DNA of 37,500 nt from Symbiodinium natans (GCA_905221605.1 CAJNDS010002754.1:142501-180000), one strand, 5' to 3'. Positions 10,704-23,200 are shown, numbered from the stretch's first letter. Notes: generated by a model not told the origin, from the sequence alone. Made by a program: numbers and translations.

Positions 10704-13700
10704 GAACAAGAAGACAGGAGGCGCCGCTTGGCTGCACCAATTAGTTTTAAACGCTGTGTGTCGCCTCTGCCGGGCCCGGCGTGCAGAGGCTTTGGGCCGT
10801 AAGCAGGTAGCAGAGAATGTACGAAAGACCTGTACGCATCTGGGTATGCCGGATCTTCGGGGTGTTGACCCGTGCAGGATCTTCAGATGGGCTGAGCCTG
10901 CTCTGCTTCAGCCTTGTGGCCCATCATACGCAACAGGGTGCCCAACACCAAAAGCAAAACAACGAAACCCCAAAAAGCTGCAAACCAAAGCCAAAGGCCT
11001 AAGGCCTAGGATGGGCTTTGACGCGTTGACCTCGCCAGCGCAAGAGCTTAGCGAGTCCAAAGATTGTTTTGAGAGGGGTGGGGGGGCCGGGGGGGGGGGG
11101 GGGGGGTGGTGGTGGCGCGGCTCGCACGTGCCCGTGCCTCTGGTAGCAGAGGATCCCGAAAAAGCGGGGGAAATTTAAGAAGCTGTCAACACCAAGAAGC
11201 AACAGCAATTAGAAAACACCGGCCAAAAAGCAGGAATGCCAATGGCACACCACAAAGATGCCAGGACTTTGTTGGAACTCGGCTTATCTTTGAGTCCAAC
11301 TAGGGTGCTGACAAAGTGGTGGTATGGAAGACCTCCTCGGCCACAGGCTTGAGGCTTGCCGCTGACCATGAGGTGGAGAGGGTTTCCAGGCTACAACGAA
11401 ACAAGGCAGCCGATACTGTAGTACCTGGTTTGCCGGCATGTTCCACAGGAGCGTTCTTGCATGGGTGAAGATGCGGTGTCTACTTCCCTGGGATGTTGTC
11501 GATCCGAACGTCAACGTGATGGAGATTCTGCACACCCTCTCTCGGAGTTGTGGCTTGGAAAGGGAGACCCTTGGTGCGGGAATCCCCTCTTTAGTTACTC
11601 AATGGGGGTGTAACCGTCAAGCAGGTTGTCGATGAGATGGTCTCACCTTCTGCCGCTGGGAAAGGACCTGTCTCTACACTATACGCACGCACACACACAC
11701 CCCAAGACCAACCCCAACTCTAACAAATGGCATTCTTGTAGGTTTGTCTCCTATGGAGACGCAACTCTGGACAGGTGTGACGAAGGAAACCAGCGTCTTA
11801 CATGTAATATCCTCTGAGATTTAATACTCCCGGACTCGATAGAATTGTAGGGAAGCCTCGGGGCTTTTTTATTTTAATGTATGAGTCGTGACGAAGTAGT
11901 ATAAAAGCGAGCCGAATTCCCTAAGAAATGCATATGTTTGTGGGGCTTGCCTGCTCCTATGAGAACGCAAAGAAAATGTAGAAGAACTATCCGTGTCATG
12001 TATGTATATAAGGTAATGTGTATTGGATATGAAATATAGATAATAGGAAAAAAAAGATGATGGTACTCCTCACCAGGAAGCATTCGAGGGCATAGGGTGA
12101 TGAGAAAGAATCATTACATGCAAGCCCCGGGACACGAGCCGCGAGAATACTGTGAGCAAAAACTATTTCATTATGTCCGAGCTTAGAAATGCCTTTCTTT
12201 GTAGGCTTGCCTCCCACATCATGTATGAAAAAAGGGAATATGCACTCTAATACAGATAATGGAGCCTATGGAGTTTGCAATGGAGAGGTAGGAGAACTAC
12301 CCGCATCATCTATGCTAGTTTGAGCAATAATTTATATCCTGAAAGGGCAGGGGGGCTGGCTCCTTCCTTCTGGGGGGAATTAGAGAATTTGAATCATTTA
12401 AACATGGAGGGGAAGGACCCGGCCCGCCCACCCCTTTTCAGGATTAAGATTTGTGAAATTTCGTAAATTATGTAGATCATTGAAAATTTTAGAATTGCTT
12501 AAACTATTTAATTCCGGCAGTACTCCTGGCATCTTTGTCCAAAAAAATGTTGGGATCTCTGCCAGCACCATATGTGATGTTCTGGCCCAAGGGCTTCTTA
12601 TTCTTTGCACAAGATCAAAAGGCTTCGCAAGCTCTCTCCCCCTGAGGCCGACTAGGAACCTTATAAGCCTCAAGCTCATTGGTCCGGGTCTTGCCGCGCC
12701 AAGGCTTCGAAGCCCGAGCGGGAGGGCAGCAATGTGGTCTGGGGCGTGGGCGCCTGGTTGGCTCAAGGGACATTTGCCCAAGGGCTCCGGGTCGTTGAGA
12801 GCGAGGTGAATCATAATCCATACGTGATTCTCTTAAGATAAATCTCCTGCGTTTAGGGGTTGTGCGTGCTCAGGGACGTGAGAGCTGCGATGGCGGAGGG
12901 TTCAAAGTGGACGCTTCGCCTTGGCTAGTGGCTAAGGCCGCTAGGGCCAGCTAACCAACCAACCAACCTAAACCCTTAAAAACCCTGAACCTAAGCCCTG
13001 ACATCTGTAAATTCCAAAAGCCCTCAACAACCCAAACCCAACCAAACCTAAACCATAAAACAGCCCTCCGCGCCATCCCTAGCCTGTAAAGTCGGGAGGT
13101 TTCCTGGAGCCTGAATACTCAACCCCGCAAATCTTCACAAGCCTCAACCCAAAATGCAACCGAAGCCGAGAAGTTTGAACCGCAGCACCAATGCTTGAAT
13201 TTGCGCGTGCTTGAATCGCCCGGGCATAACCCGCGAGTGCTTGAATCAGGAGTCGTTTTTGAATCACTCAGTGTAGCGCGTGAACCGGCCTGGTCAGAAA
13301 TGCTCAATTTCTTGCTATGGGGAGTCGTATCCAACACGCTGTGCCTCAATCTGCTTACAAAAGCTCCGAATTGGCTGGGCCGGCTCGCCAAAGACATACA
13401 CAGCCTGGAACTTTGTCCATATCTCAGTGCAATCAGTGTTTGTTCATGATTGATCATTGTCTGAAGGGTTCCTTGGGCAAGCTTCCTTCGTCTTCACAAC
13501 GGCAAACAAACCTAAACTTGTGCACTGATGCACGAGGCCGCAAGTTCCAGCGTGCTCATTGCTGATGAGCTGCAGGTCTCGCATCGCTTGATCCACATTC
13601 TACCTGACATGAGTGCATGCCAGGAATCATAAGTTTGGGTCCTCACGCGCTGAGAACGACATGCAGCGTCCACATGGGGTTTCGCGTGTGTTAATGTGTA

Positions 13701-14287
13701 CAGTACTCGACTCTAGGCGCCGGCATGACAATTCCACACTGGGCTAATAGTAAACCAGGTGTGGGTCGAGTGCTTCATGTATTTGCCGTGAAAGCATCTC
13801 AACACACCCCGTACCCCTCAACCAACATGGGGAATATTGCATAGGTCGGAGAAGAGGCTAGATTCTACCTCAGCCATGCGACAACTAAGGGCTTAAATCA
13901 GGTCTCACAAATTGAAGAACTTGAGCATGTTAGAGCCCTTGTGGTCAAAATCACCCTAACTTAAAAAATGCTGTTCTCTAACTTCAAGATGTCGAACCCC
14001 TAAACAGCCATTCAAGCAAAAAGAGCCCTTATAAGGTGTTGGTGTCTAGAGCTCGCTACGGCTTCAGCATTGATCAGTTGAAAACACCTGAACATTCATT
14101 GCGGACTTAGACTTAGGCCTTAGGCTGGAGATTCAGAAGACCTCGGGGCACATGGGCCTCTGCTGCAATCAGTTGTTCCGGGAGCTCGATGACGGCCACT
14201 GAACCGGCTCAACAGCTGATCATTGCTTCTGGCCATCTGAAGGCAGCTGCGCATGTAGGGCCATAGGTAGCTATGGTTTTACATAGT
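10704..14287. other. Intergenic; minor repeats only
   Basis: It includes a poly-G tract (about 11,077-11,108), a short (CA)n run (about 11,686-11,702), an AT-richer patch (about 11,820-12,560) and degenerate CCTAAACC-like words (about 12,955-13,065). Three loosely similar segments starting AAATGGCATTC, AAATGCATATG and AAATGCCTTTC (about 11,725, 11,927 and 12,188) may be diverged copies of one repeat. No gene was recognised. Confidence 0.4.
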
Positions 14288-15218
14288 TATATATATATAT
14301 ATATACATATGCCTAACATGCATAGATGCACGCAGGCATTTGCTTGCTTGTAATTTTTCTTGTGTCCCCCAGTCAGAACCCATCCCTCCACCGCCGAGCT
14401 TTTGTTCTATGCGTGGCATAGGGGGGCCCCTTGGTACCCTATCTCCTCTTATCTGTTTTCAGAGGACCTTGTAATTGGAGACGATTCTGCAAGGCTTGTG
14501 ATAGCATGTGGGGAAGTCTTAGGACCCGCCCAACTAGATGCAAGTGGCGTGGCCGATGTTTCGTCTGTGATAGTTTGCTGAACTGTCGTTACCACGTTTG
14601 CGTCAGACGAGCTGACACGCTGATGCTTCGGGTGATGCGACTCGGGCGGTTGTTGTCGATTGCCACCTTTCCGTTTTGGCCCTGAGGAGAGCGACAGGAA
14701 CCCCAGAAATACATGGGGCTCTGGCCAAGCTCTCCACGAGTATCTGGAACAGTTCCTTTGACACAATGACTCCTGCGGACCGCGGAAGAACCGAGGTCCT
14801 TTTCGTGGCAGTAAGATGAGACGAATGAAAAATGCCAACGACCAAGCCGCAAATCCGGTCGAATATCATTCGCGCTGGAAGAAAAAGCTTAGCATCAGGA
14901 AAGTTGGCCCGGTCACATGCAGCATGAGGATCCACGAGGACCCCTAAGCCAAGAAGCAAGACACAAATGCCTCCATCTACAGTCTTGAAGCCAAGATCAA
15001 CATTTGCCCACAGTGCACCTCAGGTCGGGCCCTTGGGTTGTTGAGGGCCAGGACTCATTGGGGTTTACTGTGCGGTGATTGGTATGGGGTTGAAGTTTGG
15101 TGGAGGCTGGGTAAAACCGCCCGGAACAATTAACACATGAAGTTCCAGGGCTCGGCCCTTCCAGACTGAAACCCTGAACCGCAAAAGCCCTGAAACTCTG
15201 ATGAAAGGAAAGTGGTTC

Positions 15219-15325
15219 CCCTCCCGCGCCCTCTCCCTCTCCATCTTTCTCCCTCTCTCCCTCTTTCTCCCTCCCTCCCTTTCTCACTCGCTTCCTTTCT
15301 CCCTCGCTCCCTCTCCCTCTCCCAG
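15219..15325. repeat. Polypyrimidine CTCCCT/CTTT tract
   Basis: Near-continuous C/T sequence made of CCCTCTC and CTTTCTC words. Confidence 0.9.
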
Positions 15326-17475
15326 CCAATGTTCAGAGATGCCGAGCCCAGAAGACTATCGACAAATTCTGAAGCCTTGTCATAGAGATGGCGTTCAGCC
15401 GCTGCGCCTCACAGAAGAGGGTTAAGAGTTAAGAGATGACCATCCAACCAGCTTTGAGAGACAAGGAACTAGACAAGGAAGGCAGGCCCACCCACCCACG
15501 CAAGCACCCACGCACCCATGCACGCACGCGCCCGCCCGCCAACCCGCCCACCCAGCCAGCCAGCCAGGTTTCGGGCTTTCTGGACCTTCATTATCCAACC
15601 TTGAACTCAGTCCATTCCGCACCGTCTTGAAGCACCAACTAGTCATTGCAACTGCTTTGTGTAGAGCTCAAAGTTTAAAATCTTGCGGTTGTCTTAAATC
15701 CATATGTGCGGGCTGAGGCTTTCTTGCAAACCCAACCCTTTGAGCTAAGATGTTCTCGGCAACGCAGCGAAATTTCCAGATCTGCCCACCACAAGGTCGG
15801 CGAGGATGACCGAGCGCCGAATCGATCCGGAGGACGGTGTCGCGTGCGCGGGGTTGATCTTGCGGAATCTAGCGGCATGTTGCAGGAACGTGCAGGGTTG
15901 AGCTTGCGGCGTTTGAGCCCTCATGCTCAAAGCCCGGCCACACTTGAGGGAATCCTGGCGTCGGCGTCGGGCGTGGGCGTCGGGCGTGGGCGTCGGGCAC
16001 CAGGGCTGCCAGGGCTGTTCCTCGCAAGAATCCAGGACCTAAAATAACTAAAGTGCAGGCAAGGCACAGGGTGTCTTGGGCTTAGGGTTTCGGGCCGGCT
16101 CTGTTGAATTGAGAGACTTCAGCTTAGAAGTTTAGATCATTGCTTGGGGTGCTGGGTTTGAGACGGGCTTGAAGCAGAAAGCTGAACAGCGAGCCTCTGA
16201 ATTCACATTCAGATTTCTCCAGGTACACCTGGGAGGAGTTTTCGGAGTACTACGCCGGCAAGCCTGACCCCTAACCATAGCGGCTTTGGCGGTGTGATGC
16301 TTATCCAGAGACAGGAAGTCAGATTGTTATATTAAATATCTCTGAAATTCAATGAATTTCAATGAGAAGATATGAGAAGTTTCGTAGTTCCAAGGGAAGA
16401 AATTTGAGTGAGAGTTCTCGGGTTCGGGACTGATAGGACTGCTCCCTGCTCGTGGCAGTTCCCAGGGTTCAGCGCCAGCCACTATATAGTCTCGGGCAGA
16501 GCTTCCGAATTCTGGAGTTTGGTGACCGTATGGTGGGTCAAGATGATTCCAAACGCAGCACTTCAGACGCTACAGGACTCTAAGCCGTCTCTTGCAGAAG
16601 GCTCGGGTCGCCAATGACAATGAATCGATCGGAGTCAGGCTGTGGAAAACGCTGGGCGATGCTGGGCATTCTTCGGTGGGATCTCACAAACAAAAAGATG
16701 TCGCCGTCGCATGAACGGGTGCTCGGCCGCCGCTAGCTATCCACACGACACCAGAGGGCCTGCTAACCTCACCTGCCATGGAGTCCTTCTTTCCGAAACC
16801 CAGAAATCCAAAGCCGAGGGTTAAGAGTTGGAAGAAACACGTCAGAGTTTACGGCACGGGAGTGTCTATTGGCCCTGGACCCCATTGAAGTTAGGACCAT
16901 CTGCATCTAACAGGCAATTTGGTGTTAATTCAGACCCAGCCTCCTGGTAGCACTAAATGGCTGGATTCGAGTTTAAGTCCTGCCAAGTCTAGAACCATGC
17001 TCGGCGTTAATCTTGAACGCATTGTAGGCTGTTGGAACAATGGTTGAACCACGAGTGCATGCCATCTTCTGTGGATTCAGTGTGTGGCTGAAAAAAGATA
17101 AAGTGCTGCGGTGTGATTCAGAGAGTGGCTTGAATTCGATTTCACATGTCATCCTGGCCAGGTACAAGAAGAAGGTCATTGCCTCCTGCTGGGAGGAGTG
17201 CGAAGTCAAGAAGGGCCGCTCGCGCTCGCTTTGGTGAGTTTCAGGGCTCCATTGCGTTTGTGCCTGAAAGCCGGAAAACTCTGAAACCCGATAAGGCCCA
17301 ATTCCGCTTGAACCGTGAACTGTTGGAAAAAAAACCTGGGCAATCACTTTGGTATAGTGTGGCTCGGAGGGGGCGGGAGGTACCGCTGCTAAATCAGTGA
17401 GATAGCAAAACGCCAATGACACCCAACCGCCCCGAACTAGTTTCCTTAAATCCTCTCGCCCCGGAGCAGAAAAAG

Positions 17476-17477
<2 letters not shown>

Positions 17478-17510
<33 letters not shown>

Positions 17511-17532
17511 ACTGACACACACACACACACAC
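17478..17532. repeat. (CA)n microsatellite, two runs
   Basis: (AC)n at about 17,478-17,506 and again at about 17,515-17,532, separated by TCTGACTG. Confidence 0.95.
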
Positions 17533-17975
17533 CAACCAAAGCACACCCCTTCACCTCTCGAAGCCTTGTCTACGAGCATCTACGAGCCCTCTCTAAGCCC
17601 TCTTGAAGTGTTGAGGCAAAGCGAAGGCACCCCCGGCAGCTCCCAAGCCGAAGGCCAGGCGTTTGTTTAAGGGGAAAAGACGGTGTTGGTACACAAGGTC
17701 CGCCATTTTTGGCCATTTTTGTTGACGAAGACCAGGTCTTCCTTGTGCTGTGACATGCCTGATGTGACCTGCACCTTTGCGCACGGGATTGAGGAGCCAG
17801 ACACGTGGCTCAAAGGGTCCTTTAAAAAAAAGAGTGCACTCCCACAGCGTCCCGGTATCGAAAAAACGTATATGTACCCTATTTCACGCATGATCAGGTA
17901 CAACCGTTAATAAGGGTTTTCAAGGATGGTTTTAGGTTCGAGGGAATACCTTTTTTCGAGGACTCCTTGAAGGTT

Positions 17976-18297
17976 CATGTCAGAAGGTGGCAAGCGACGT
18001 GAAGTCCAATCATTCTTTGACCCCCTGGCGCCGTTTAAAGCGTTCGGGGGTGCTCAGGGAAGTTGAGGGCAGGATGGGCAGGGTTCTCGGAAGGTTTTCG
18101 GAGGGGATTTTTCTGGAGGGGTTTAGCAGCTTAGCGTTGAAGCTGGGGCATCTTTCGAGGCAACTTGTTGATGGTCACCTGGACCCAGGTCCGGTGCGGA
18201 TCGATGTCTTTCATGACAAGACACCATAGTAAGGCGCCCTGAAAACCCAAACCGAAGTAAACCCTTAGGCTCTAAGCAGGGCCATAGGCTGCAAATA
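17976..18297. repeat. Subtelomere-like unit, copy A, left part
   Basis: This stretch, from AAGGTGGCAAGCGACG to GCCATAGGCTGCA, is nearly identical to about 32,415-32,722 (copy B) and about 33,903-34,208 (copy C). The first 270 bp of the unit seen in B and C is missing here. The match ends abruptly at the start of the GGAACC repeat block. Confidence 0.93.
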
Positions 18298-19030
18298 TGG
18301 AACCTTCTTCGTCCACCTAGCGGGGCCCGCAAGCAGGGAAAGCTTCATGGCGTAAAGCCCGGCAGTCAGGTTTCCTTCATGACCGCCCGTAATTTTGGCT
18401 GGGCGCCAGCCCGCCGGAGTCGCAAAGTTGCAATGCGAAATCCTGGTTTTACTGCCCTACTATATGATCGTCATATGGAATCCTCATGGTACTCAGCCCT
18501 TCTTGTCCTTGGTGGTTGGGTGCAATCTTGCCACTCAGCGGGGCCCGCCAGCAGGGCCCGCCAGAATCTGCAGTTCCGTGGCGCTATAATATGGAACATG
18601 GCTCTGTGCACGATACGGAACCTTGGCAACAGTCACATGTCCTTTGGCTGGGCGCAATCCTTGCAACCAAGCGGGCCCCGCCAGGGTCTGAAAACTTCGT
18701 GGTGGCTGCTCACTGATCGTCAGAAACATGGAACCTTCTTCGTCCACCAGTGGGGCCCGTCAGCGGGCCCGCGGAGTCTAAAAACTTCGTGGTGGCTGCT
18801 CTCTTTGATCGTCAGAAATATGGAACCTTCTTCCTCCACCCAGCTGGGCCTGGCCCAGCGGAGCCCGCCCACCACAGCGGGGCCCGGCCCAGCGAAGCCG
18901 GCCCGCCAGCGGAGTGGAGCCCGAGGCCCTGTGATCGCGTCACATGGAACCTGGATGGCAGTCAGCAATCCTTCATGGTTAGGCTTGATGCAATCTTGCG
19001 TGCCCGCCAGCCAGTGGCCTTGCAACTGAG
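18298..19030. repeat. Degenerate tandem repeat with ATGGAACCTTCTTC and GGGGCCCG words
   Basis: Diverged repeats of roughly 80-110 bp contain GATCGTCAGAAATATGGAAC, CTTCTTCGTCCACC, GCGGGGCCCGCCAG and AAAACTTCGTGGTGGCTGCT. The clearest pair starts near 18,727 and 18,818. The 216-codon plus-strand frame over this block (18,379-19,029) is a repeat artefact. The block replaces about 200 bp present at this point in copies B and C. Confidence 0.8.
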
Positions 19031-19371
19031 GTGTCCGATGTTTCGGCTTTTGCTTCCCGGTTTTGAACTCCCACAGACTAAGCCTGAAACGTTAAACTTT
19101 TAGGGTAACAAGCCCCAGCTGCTGTAACTTCGACGGAGACTTTGGAGATGTTGGTGAAAAAGCGTGGATTAGGGTTGAGGGGTTGCAGGGTTGAAGGTTT
19201 ACGCTCGGACAGGTTGGTGCGTCCACTCAATCTGGAAAGGCCAGCCTAGGCCCGGACTCTGCATCCCTGTCACTGCCCGCTTGAGTCTGCAGACAGATAT
19301 GGAAGGAGCCAAAAAACATAACTCATGCGAAGTCTCTTGTGCATAGGCTTTTAGCTTGGAGCTGCCTTGCC

Positions 19372-19373
<2 letters not shown>

Positions 19374-19469
<96 letters not shown>
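19374..19469. repeat. (GA)n microsatellite
   Basis: About 48 uninterrupted GA dinucleotides. It sits exactly where copy A resumes similarity to copies B and C. Confidence 0.98.
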
Positions 19470-19470
<1 letters not shown>

Positions 19471-19478
19471 CTTTTAGA

Positions 19479-19935
19479 AGGCCTGGAAGGAGCTGGGGGA
19501 AGCGCAGGCGAGGCTGGAGGAGATGCACATGCGCGTCGCCGTGTGCGAGGACCATGGAAGAAGCACATCGACTCGCTGACGAAGGCCCGCAACATCCTCA
19601 CCGGCAGCACATCCTAAAGACCCTAAACCCTAAAAGCCCTGTATTCTTCTACCTCTTTTCCCTTTCTCCGTCTTCTTTTTTACTCACGATGGACGTATTG
19701 CATCCCTGAAGTGTGGTTGTGAGGCTGCTAGGCAGGTGGCAAAAAAGCCCTAAAGTCCGTTCGCTATACACTCCCCCCACGGGGCTTTTGGATTGGAATG
19801 TGTGGGATTCTGTCCGCTTGGCGCCCTTTTGCAATTTTGGGGTTCTGGCCTCCCTGTTCAAAGTAGCCAGCCCCATAAAGGATATACCCGTACTTTAGGA
19901 TTTTAAGATATATGGCTATTATAAGGGGCTGCTAC
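19479..19935. repeat. Subtelomere-like unit, copy A, right part
   Basis: From GCCTGGAAGGAGCTGGGGG to GGGGCTGCTACTAAAC this matches about 32,916-33,373 (copy B) and about 34,402-34,860 (copy C) with only scattered differences. It contains the last exon-like segment of a coiled-coil gene fragment (stop at 19,615-19,617). A one-base shortening in the GGAAGAAGCAC stretch breaks its frame relative to copy C. Confidence 0.93.
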
Positions 19936-20057
19936 TAAACCCCTAAACCCCTAAACCCTAAACCCAAACCCTAAACCCTAAACCCTAAACCCTAAACCCT
20001 AAACCCTAAACCCTAAACCCTAAACCCTAAACCCTAAACCCTAAACCCTAAACCCTA
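19936..20057. repeat. Interstitial telomeric (CCCTAAA)n array, left of the LTR element
   Basis: About 17 near-perfect CCCTAAA units. The array is interrupted at 20,057/20,058 by the left LTR and resumes just after the right LTR at 32,112. Confidence 0.97.
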
Positions 20058-20299
20058 TGTGAATCGGCTTGACAATATGTATGCTCGCCGCAGCGCCTCT
20101 TCCAGGGAGCTTCCATCTTTCGGTATAGGCCCAACCCCGTTAAGTAAGCTTCACCTAAGGTGGGCCCTTGTAGGTACATGTACAGAAATTTCAAAATGAG
20201 TCCGTAGTTTGTAGCCAATTCTTCTTTGGTTTGTCGTTGACCCTCTTGAGTAGAGGCTTCGCTGATGGAAAAGAGGTCCGGTGAGAGCCATGGCTTCCA
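20058..20299 (+). repeat. 5' LTR (242 bp)
   Basis: Begins TGTGAATCGG and ends GGCTTCCA, with canonical TG...CA ends. It is identical to 31,869-32,110 except for G at 20,095 against A at 31,906. It contains an ATG in a good context (GCCATGG) nine bases before its end, which opens the long downstream frame. Confidence 0.96.
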
Positions 20300-23200
20300 T
20301 AGGTTATGAGCCCAAGTTGCGCTCAGCTGCGTATGGTCGCAGGAGCAATATCCTGGAGGAATGGTTGGCAAGCCCGACAACTGACGTGGAGACTGCGGAC
20401 CAGGGAAGAGGTACCCACCATGGTGCCATGGATGGGCTGAGAGCTGGTTGCGGCAGTTGCTGCATGTGTTTTTCGGTTGATTTCGAGGCTGAGCCAGGAT
20501 GGTCTTCCAGCGATAATAGCAAAGATGTCTCTTCTGAACGTGTGCAATGGAGCATCAGCCCCAGTGGCGGAATGCCATTACCCTTCACCGTAGATGTGTT
20601 GGAAGAACGTGGTGTTTTGCTGGAAGCTGGGAGGATGCAGGGGCGAAATGTGCCCACGTGTGTAGGTTCAGACAGTCAAGAAAATCTTACTGATCAGTGT
20701 GGAAGCAATGGCATGGTAAAGGATAGACAACCTGGAGCAAGTGGTGGAGTGGCGCAAAGGGCTCTGGAGTTCTCGTCAACGGGGTATGACTGTACGTCTG
20801 GCCTCGCGACTCAGGGCAGGGTATTGCAGTATTTGATGTATGGCTGCGATCCTGCCGATGAGATGACTGGCACCTGGGAGACCCATGGGCTCAAGAACGC
20901 TGCTGGAAGGACGGATGTGGACTCCGGTTTCGTGGAGAGCTGGGTTCGAGAAGAGCAGGTACCAAGACCTCTGACTGATGGATCCTTAAGGGATCAGACG
21001 CATGAGGGGGTTGGGACTTGTCGGCCTGATCCACTCATGCCTCTGATCGAGGAGCTCGAAGGTGTACAGACGTCACGGCAGGAGGAGTTTGTAGGTTTAA
21101 GTAGCCTCGGACGAATACCGTCCACGTGGAAGAGCGATATTTGTGTAGATGCTGATGTAGGAAGTAGGGCAGCCAATTTCAAGGCCACCTTAGGTGATTA
21201 TAAGGGTTCCCTAGGTTCCAGCGTCCCCGAGGAGGTCCCTGAGGCACCGCGGCCTGGTTTGCCCGAGCACGCGAGCTGTGGGATGTCACATGCCTACTTT
21301 CCTGGCCCTGCCGATACTATATGGGTTAGTCCTCAGAACCCTAAGCGGGTGACCCGAGCCTTTCCAAACCAACAAGCCAACGGTGGGTTTGTTCTGGTTG
21401 TACCTGGGGACGATAGGAACACTCCGACTTCCTCAGCACAAGGAATGTCTCAAGGCCCTACAGTCGATTCAGGAGAAGATACGCCCGAATGGCCGGTGCA
21501 ATCAGCTTGCAAACCACCACAGTTAGGGTTAGGGTCACAGGGTTCAGACAGTGTGAAGGATAGCCACCCAGGATCGTCCCTTCAAGAAAGCCATTGTGAG
21601 ACCCCTGGTCAATCAAAGTCACCGTCCTTCGGCAGAGACGTCACGGTGGAATTCAATGGGTGTCTAGACACAAACGACACCAATGTTGCATTGCGTCATC
21701 AAGATGCCTTAAGTGCTACTGGCAGAGCAGAATGGTCAGGCTACAGCGGCCGCGTAGACTTGATCCATGCCTCCACAAAGCCCGAAACGCGTATTGATGG
21801 CATTTGTGAGCCTCATATTCCCGGGGAACCGCGTGAGTCCTTTCGTGGCGAGAGCTCAACCTTTGTATCCACTGAGCCAGATGCAAACGTCAGTGGCGGT
21901 TGTAAGCCTCACGTTCACGCGGAACTTCGTGAGTCCAGTCGTGGTGAGTGCTTGACTCTTGCTCTTTCAGAATCTGAGCAGGGTACTGGTCGCAATTGCA
22001 AGCCTCATAGTCCCGGGGAACTTCATGAGTCCCATTGTGGTGAGAGCTTAACTGATGTGTGTAGAGGGCTGTCCGGCGAAGCAGAAAACTATCCTCCTCA
22101 GGGCCCGAGAGAGGGTAAGAATCCTGCAGAGCATGCCTTCGACTTGGTGTGTAGTGTTCAGAGCGGTCTAAGCTCTGATGCGTGTGCAAGGCAGGAGTGG
22201 ACCGCTAGTCATGATAAGGCCACCAACAATCTGCCAAAAGTTGCAAGGTTGGTTCCCGTTGAAATAGGCGACGAAAGGTCTGTGAGGGTGTGCACCCCTC
22301 CGTGTGCCTGGCCTGCGACTTCAATTGAGGTTCCTTTGTCGGAATGGCCGAGAAAAGTTCCACCACCATTTCAGGAAGAGAGTTGCGACCCTTCTGGTTT
22401 GCTGGATCATAACCGGCCGCTTAACCCAGAGACACAGCTACGTTCCACAGATCCTCTTAAGGTGCTGACAGAGGAAGATCTTGTTAGAGAACGTGTTCTT
22501 TGGTGTGTGGGTGAAGTTGGAATGCATGAGGCAATGACTGCCATAAGCATCCAACCAGAGGTGGAGCGGAATCAAGTAGCTGCTCCTAAAGGTGATGACA
22601 AAGCCTCGGCGGTCTTGTCGGGTGCTGGTTTGTTGGAGGAGGGACGAACTCCTGTGTCAGTCACGAACACGGGGACAAAAGCGAACCGTGGGACGTCGTT
22701 TCCTCCCTTGCCACTTCGACCACCTACCCCAGTGACGTTGGTGGGTAATCTCTCGAAGGTGACTCCAGCATGGGTCCAAACTGCACGGGCCACACAGGAG
22801 TCAGTGCGCCCAAACACCGGCGATTCGGTGCCCTTGTGCAGGTCCAATGAGGGGGTAATAGGCCCTAAGAGTGCTCAGCCGAGCCACCTCAACCCTGTAG
22901 GATCCTTCGGTTTAGGTCCTGCTTCGGAGATAAGCCCTAAGAGTGCTCAGCAGAGTCACCCCGACCCCGTAGGATCTTTTGGTTTAAGTCCTGCTTCTGT
23001 GATAAGCCCTAAGAGTGCTCGGCCGAGCCACCTGAACCCTAAAGGTCCTTTCGGTTTAGATGCACATACCCTTCCTGTACCTAATGCCGCATCGTCTCCA
23101 AGAATGACAGGCAGTGTCTTGCGATCCCAAGTGCCTTTGCCAGGGTGGGTTCAAGATGGGTTGAGAGACCGAGCAAGTACGAGGTTTTTCCCCATTCCTG

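Larger units (their letters stand above)
14288..17975. other. Intergenic; microsatellites and short open frames
   Basis: Holds a (TA)n run (about 14,289-14,306), a CT-rich tract (about 15,219-15,325), a CCCACGCA-type run (about 15,487-15,565), GGGCGTC repeats (about 15,957-15,998) and (CA)n runs (about 17,478-17,532). An acceptor-like CTTATCTGTTTTCAG precedes an open frame at about 14,464-14,581, and an open frame at 17,683-17,910 has a non-repetitive composition. Neither matches a family I know, so neither is called as a gene. Confidence 0.4.

Noticed and set aside
12756-12767. GGTTGGCTCAAG, similar to the end of the dinoflagellate spliced leader
   Set aside because: Only about ten bases match and the preceding CCATTTT is absent; chance is likely, and no coding frame follows.
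12398-12814. Overlapping frames of 118 and 138 codons on opposite strands
   Set aside because: They mirror each other over the same bases, and neither has a known motif or codon signal that would decide between them.
14360-14838. Possible exon after an acceptor-like CTTATCTGTTTTCAG, with an opposing 129-codon minus-strand frame
   Set aside because: The acceptor context and composition are suggestive, but there is no partner exon and no family match, and both strands are open.
17683-17910. 75-codon plus-strand frame of ordinary composition
   Set aside because: Too short, and no recognisable family. It is noted in the region entry only.
18379-19029. 216-codon plus-strand frame
   Set aside because: It lies wholly inside a degenerate tandem repeat, and both strands are open there because the units lack stops in several frames.
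19339-19617. Open frames through the (GA)n tract on both strands
   Set aside because: The dinucleotide repeat has no stop in any frame, so these frames say nothing about coding.
22890-23060. Possible recent insertion judged from three similar PKSA...FGL units
   Set aside because: The units stay in frame and fit a coding tandem repeat inside ORF1; no insertion borders are visible.
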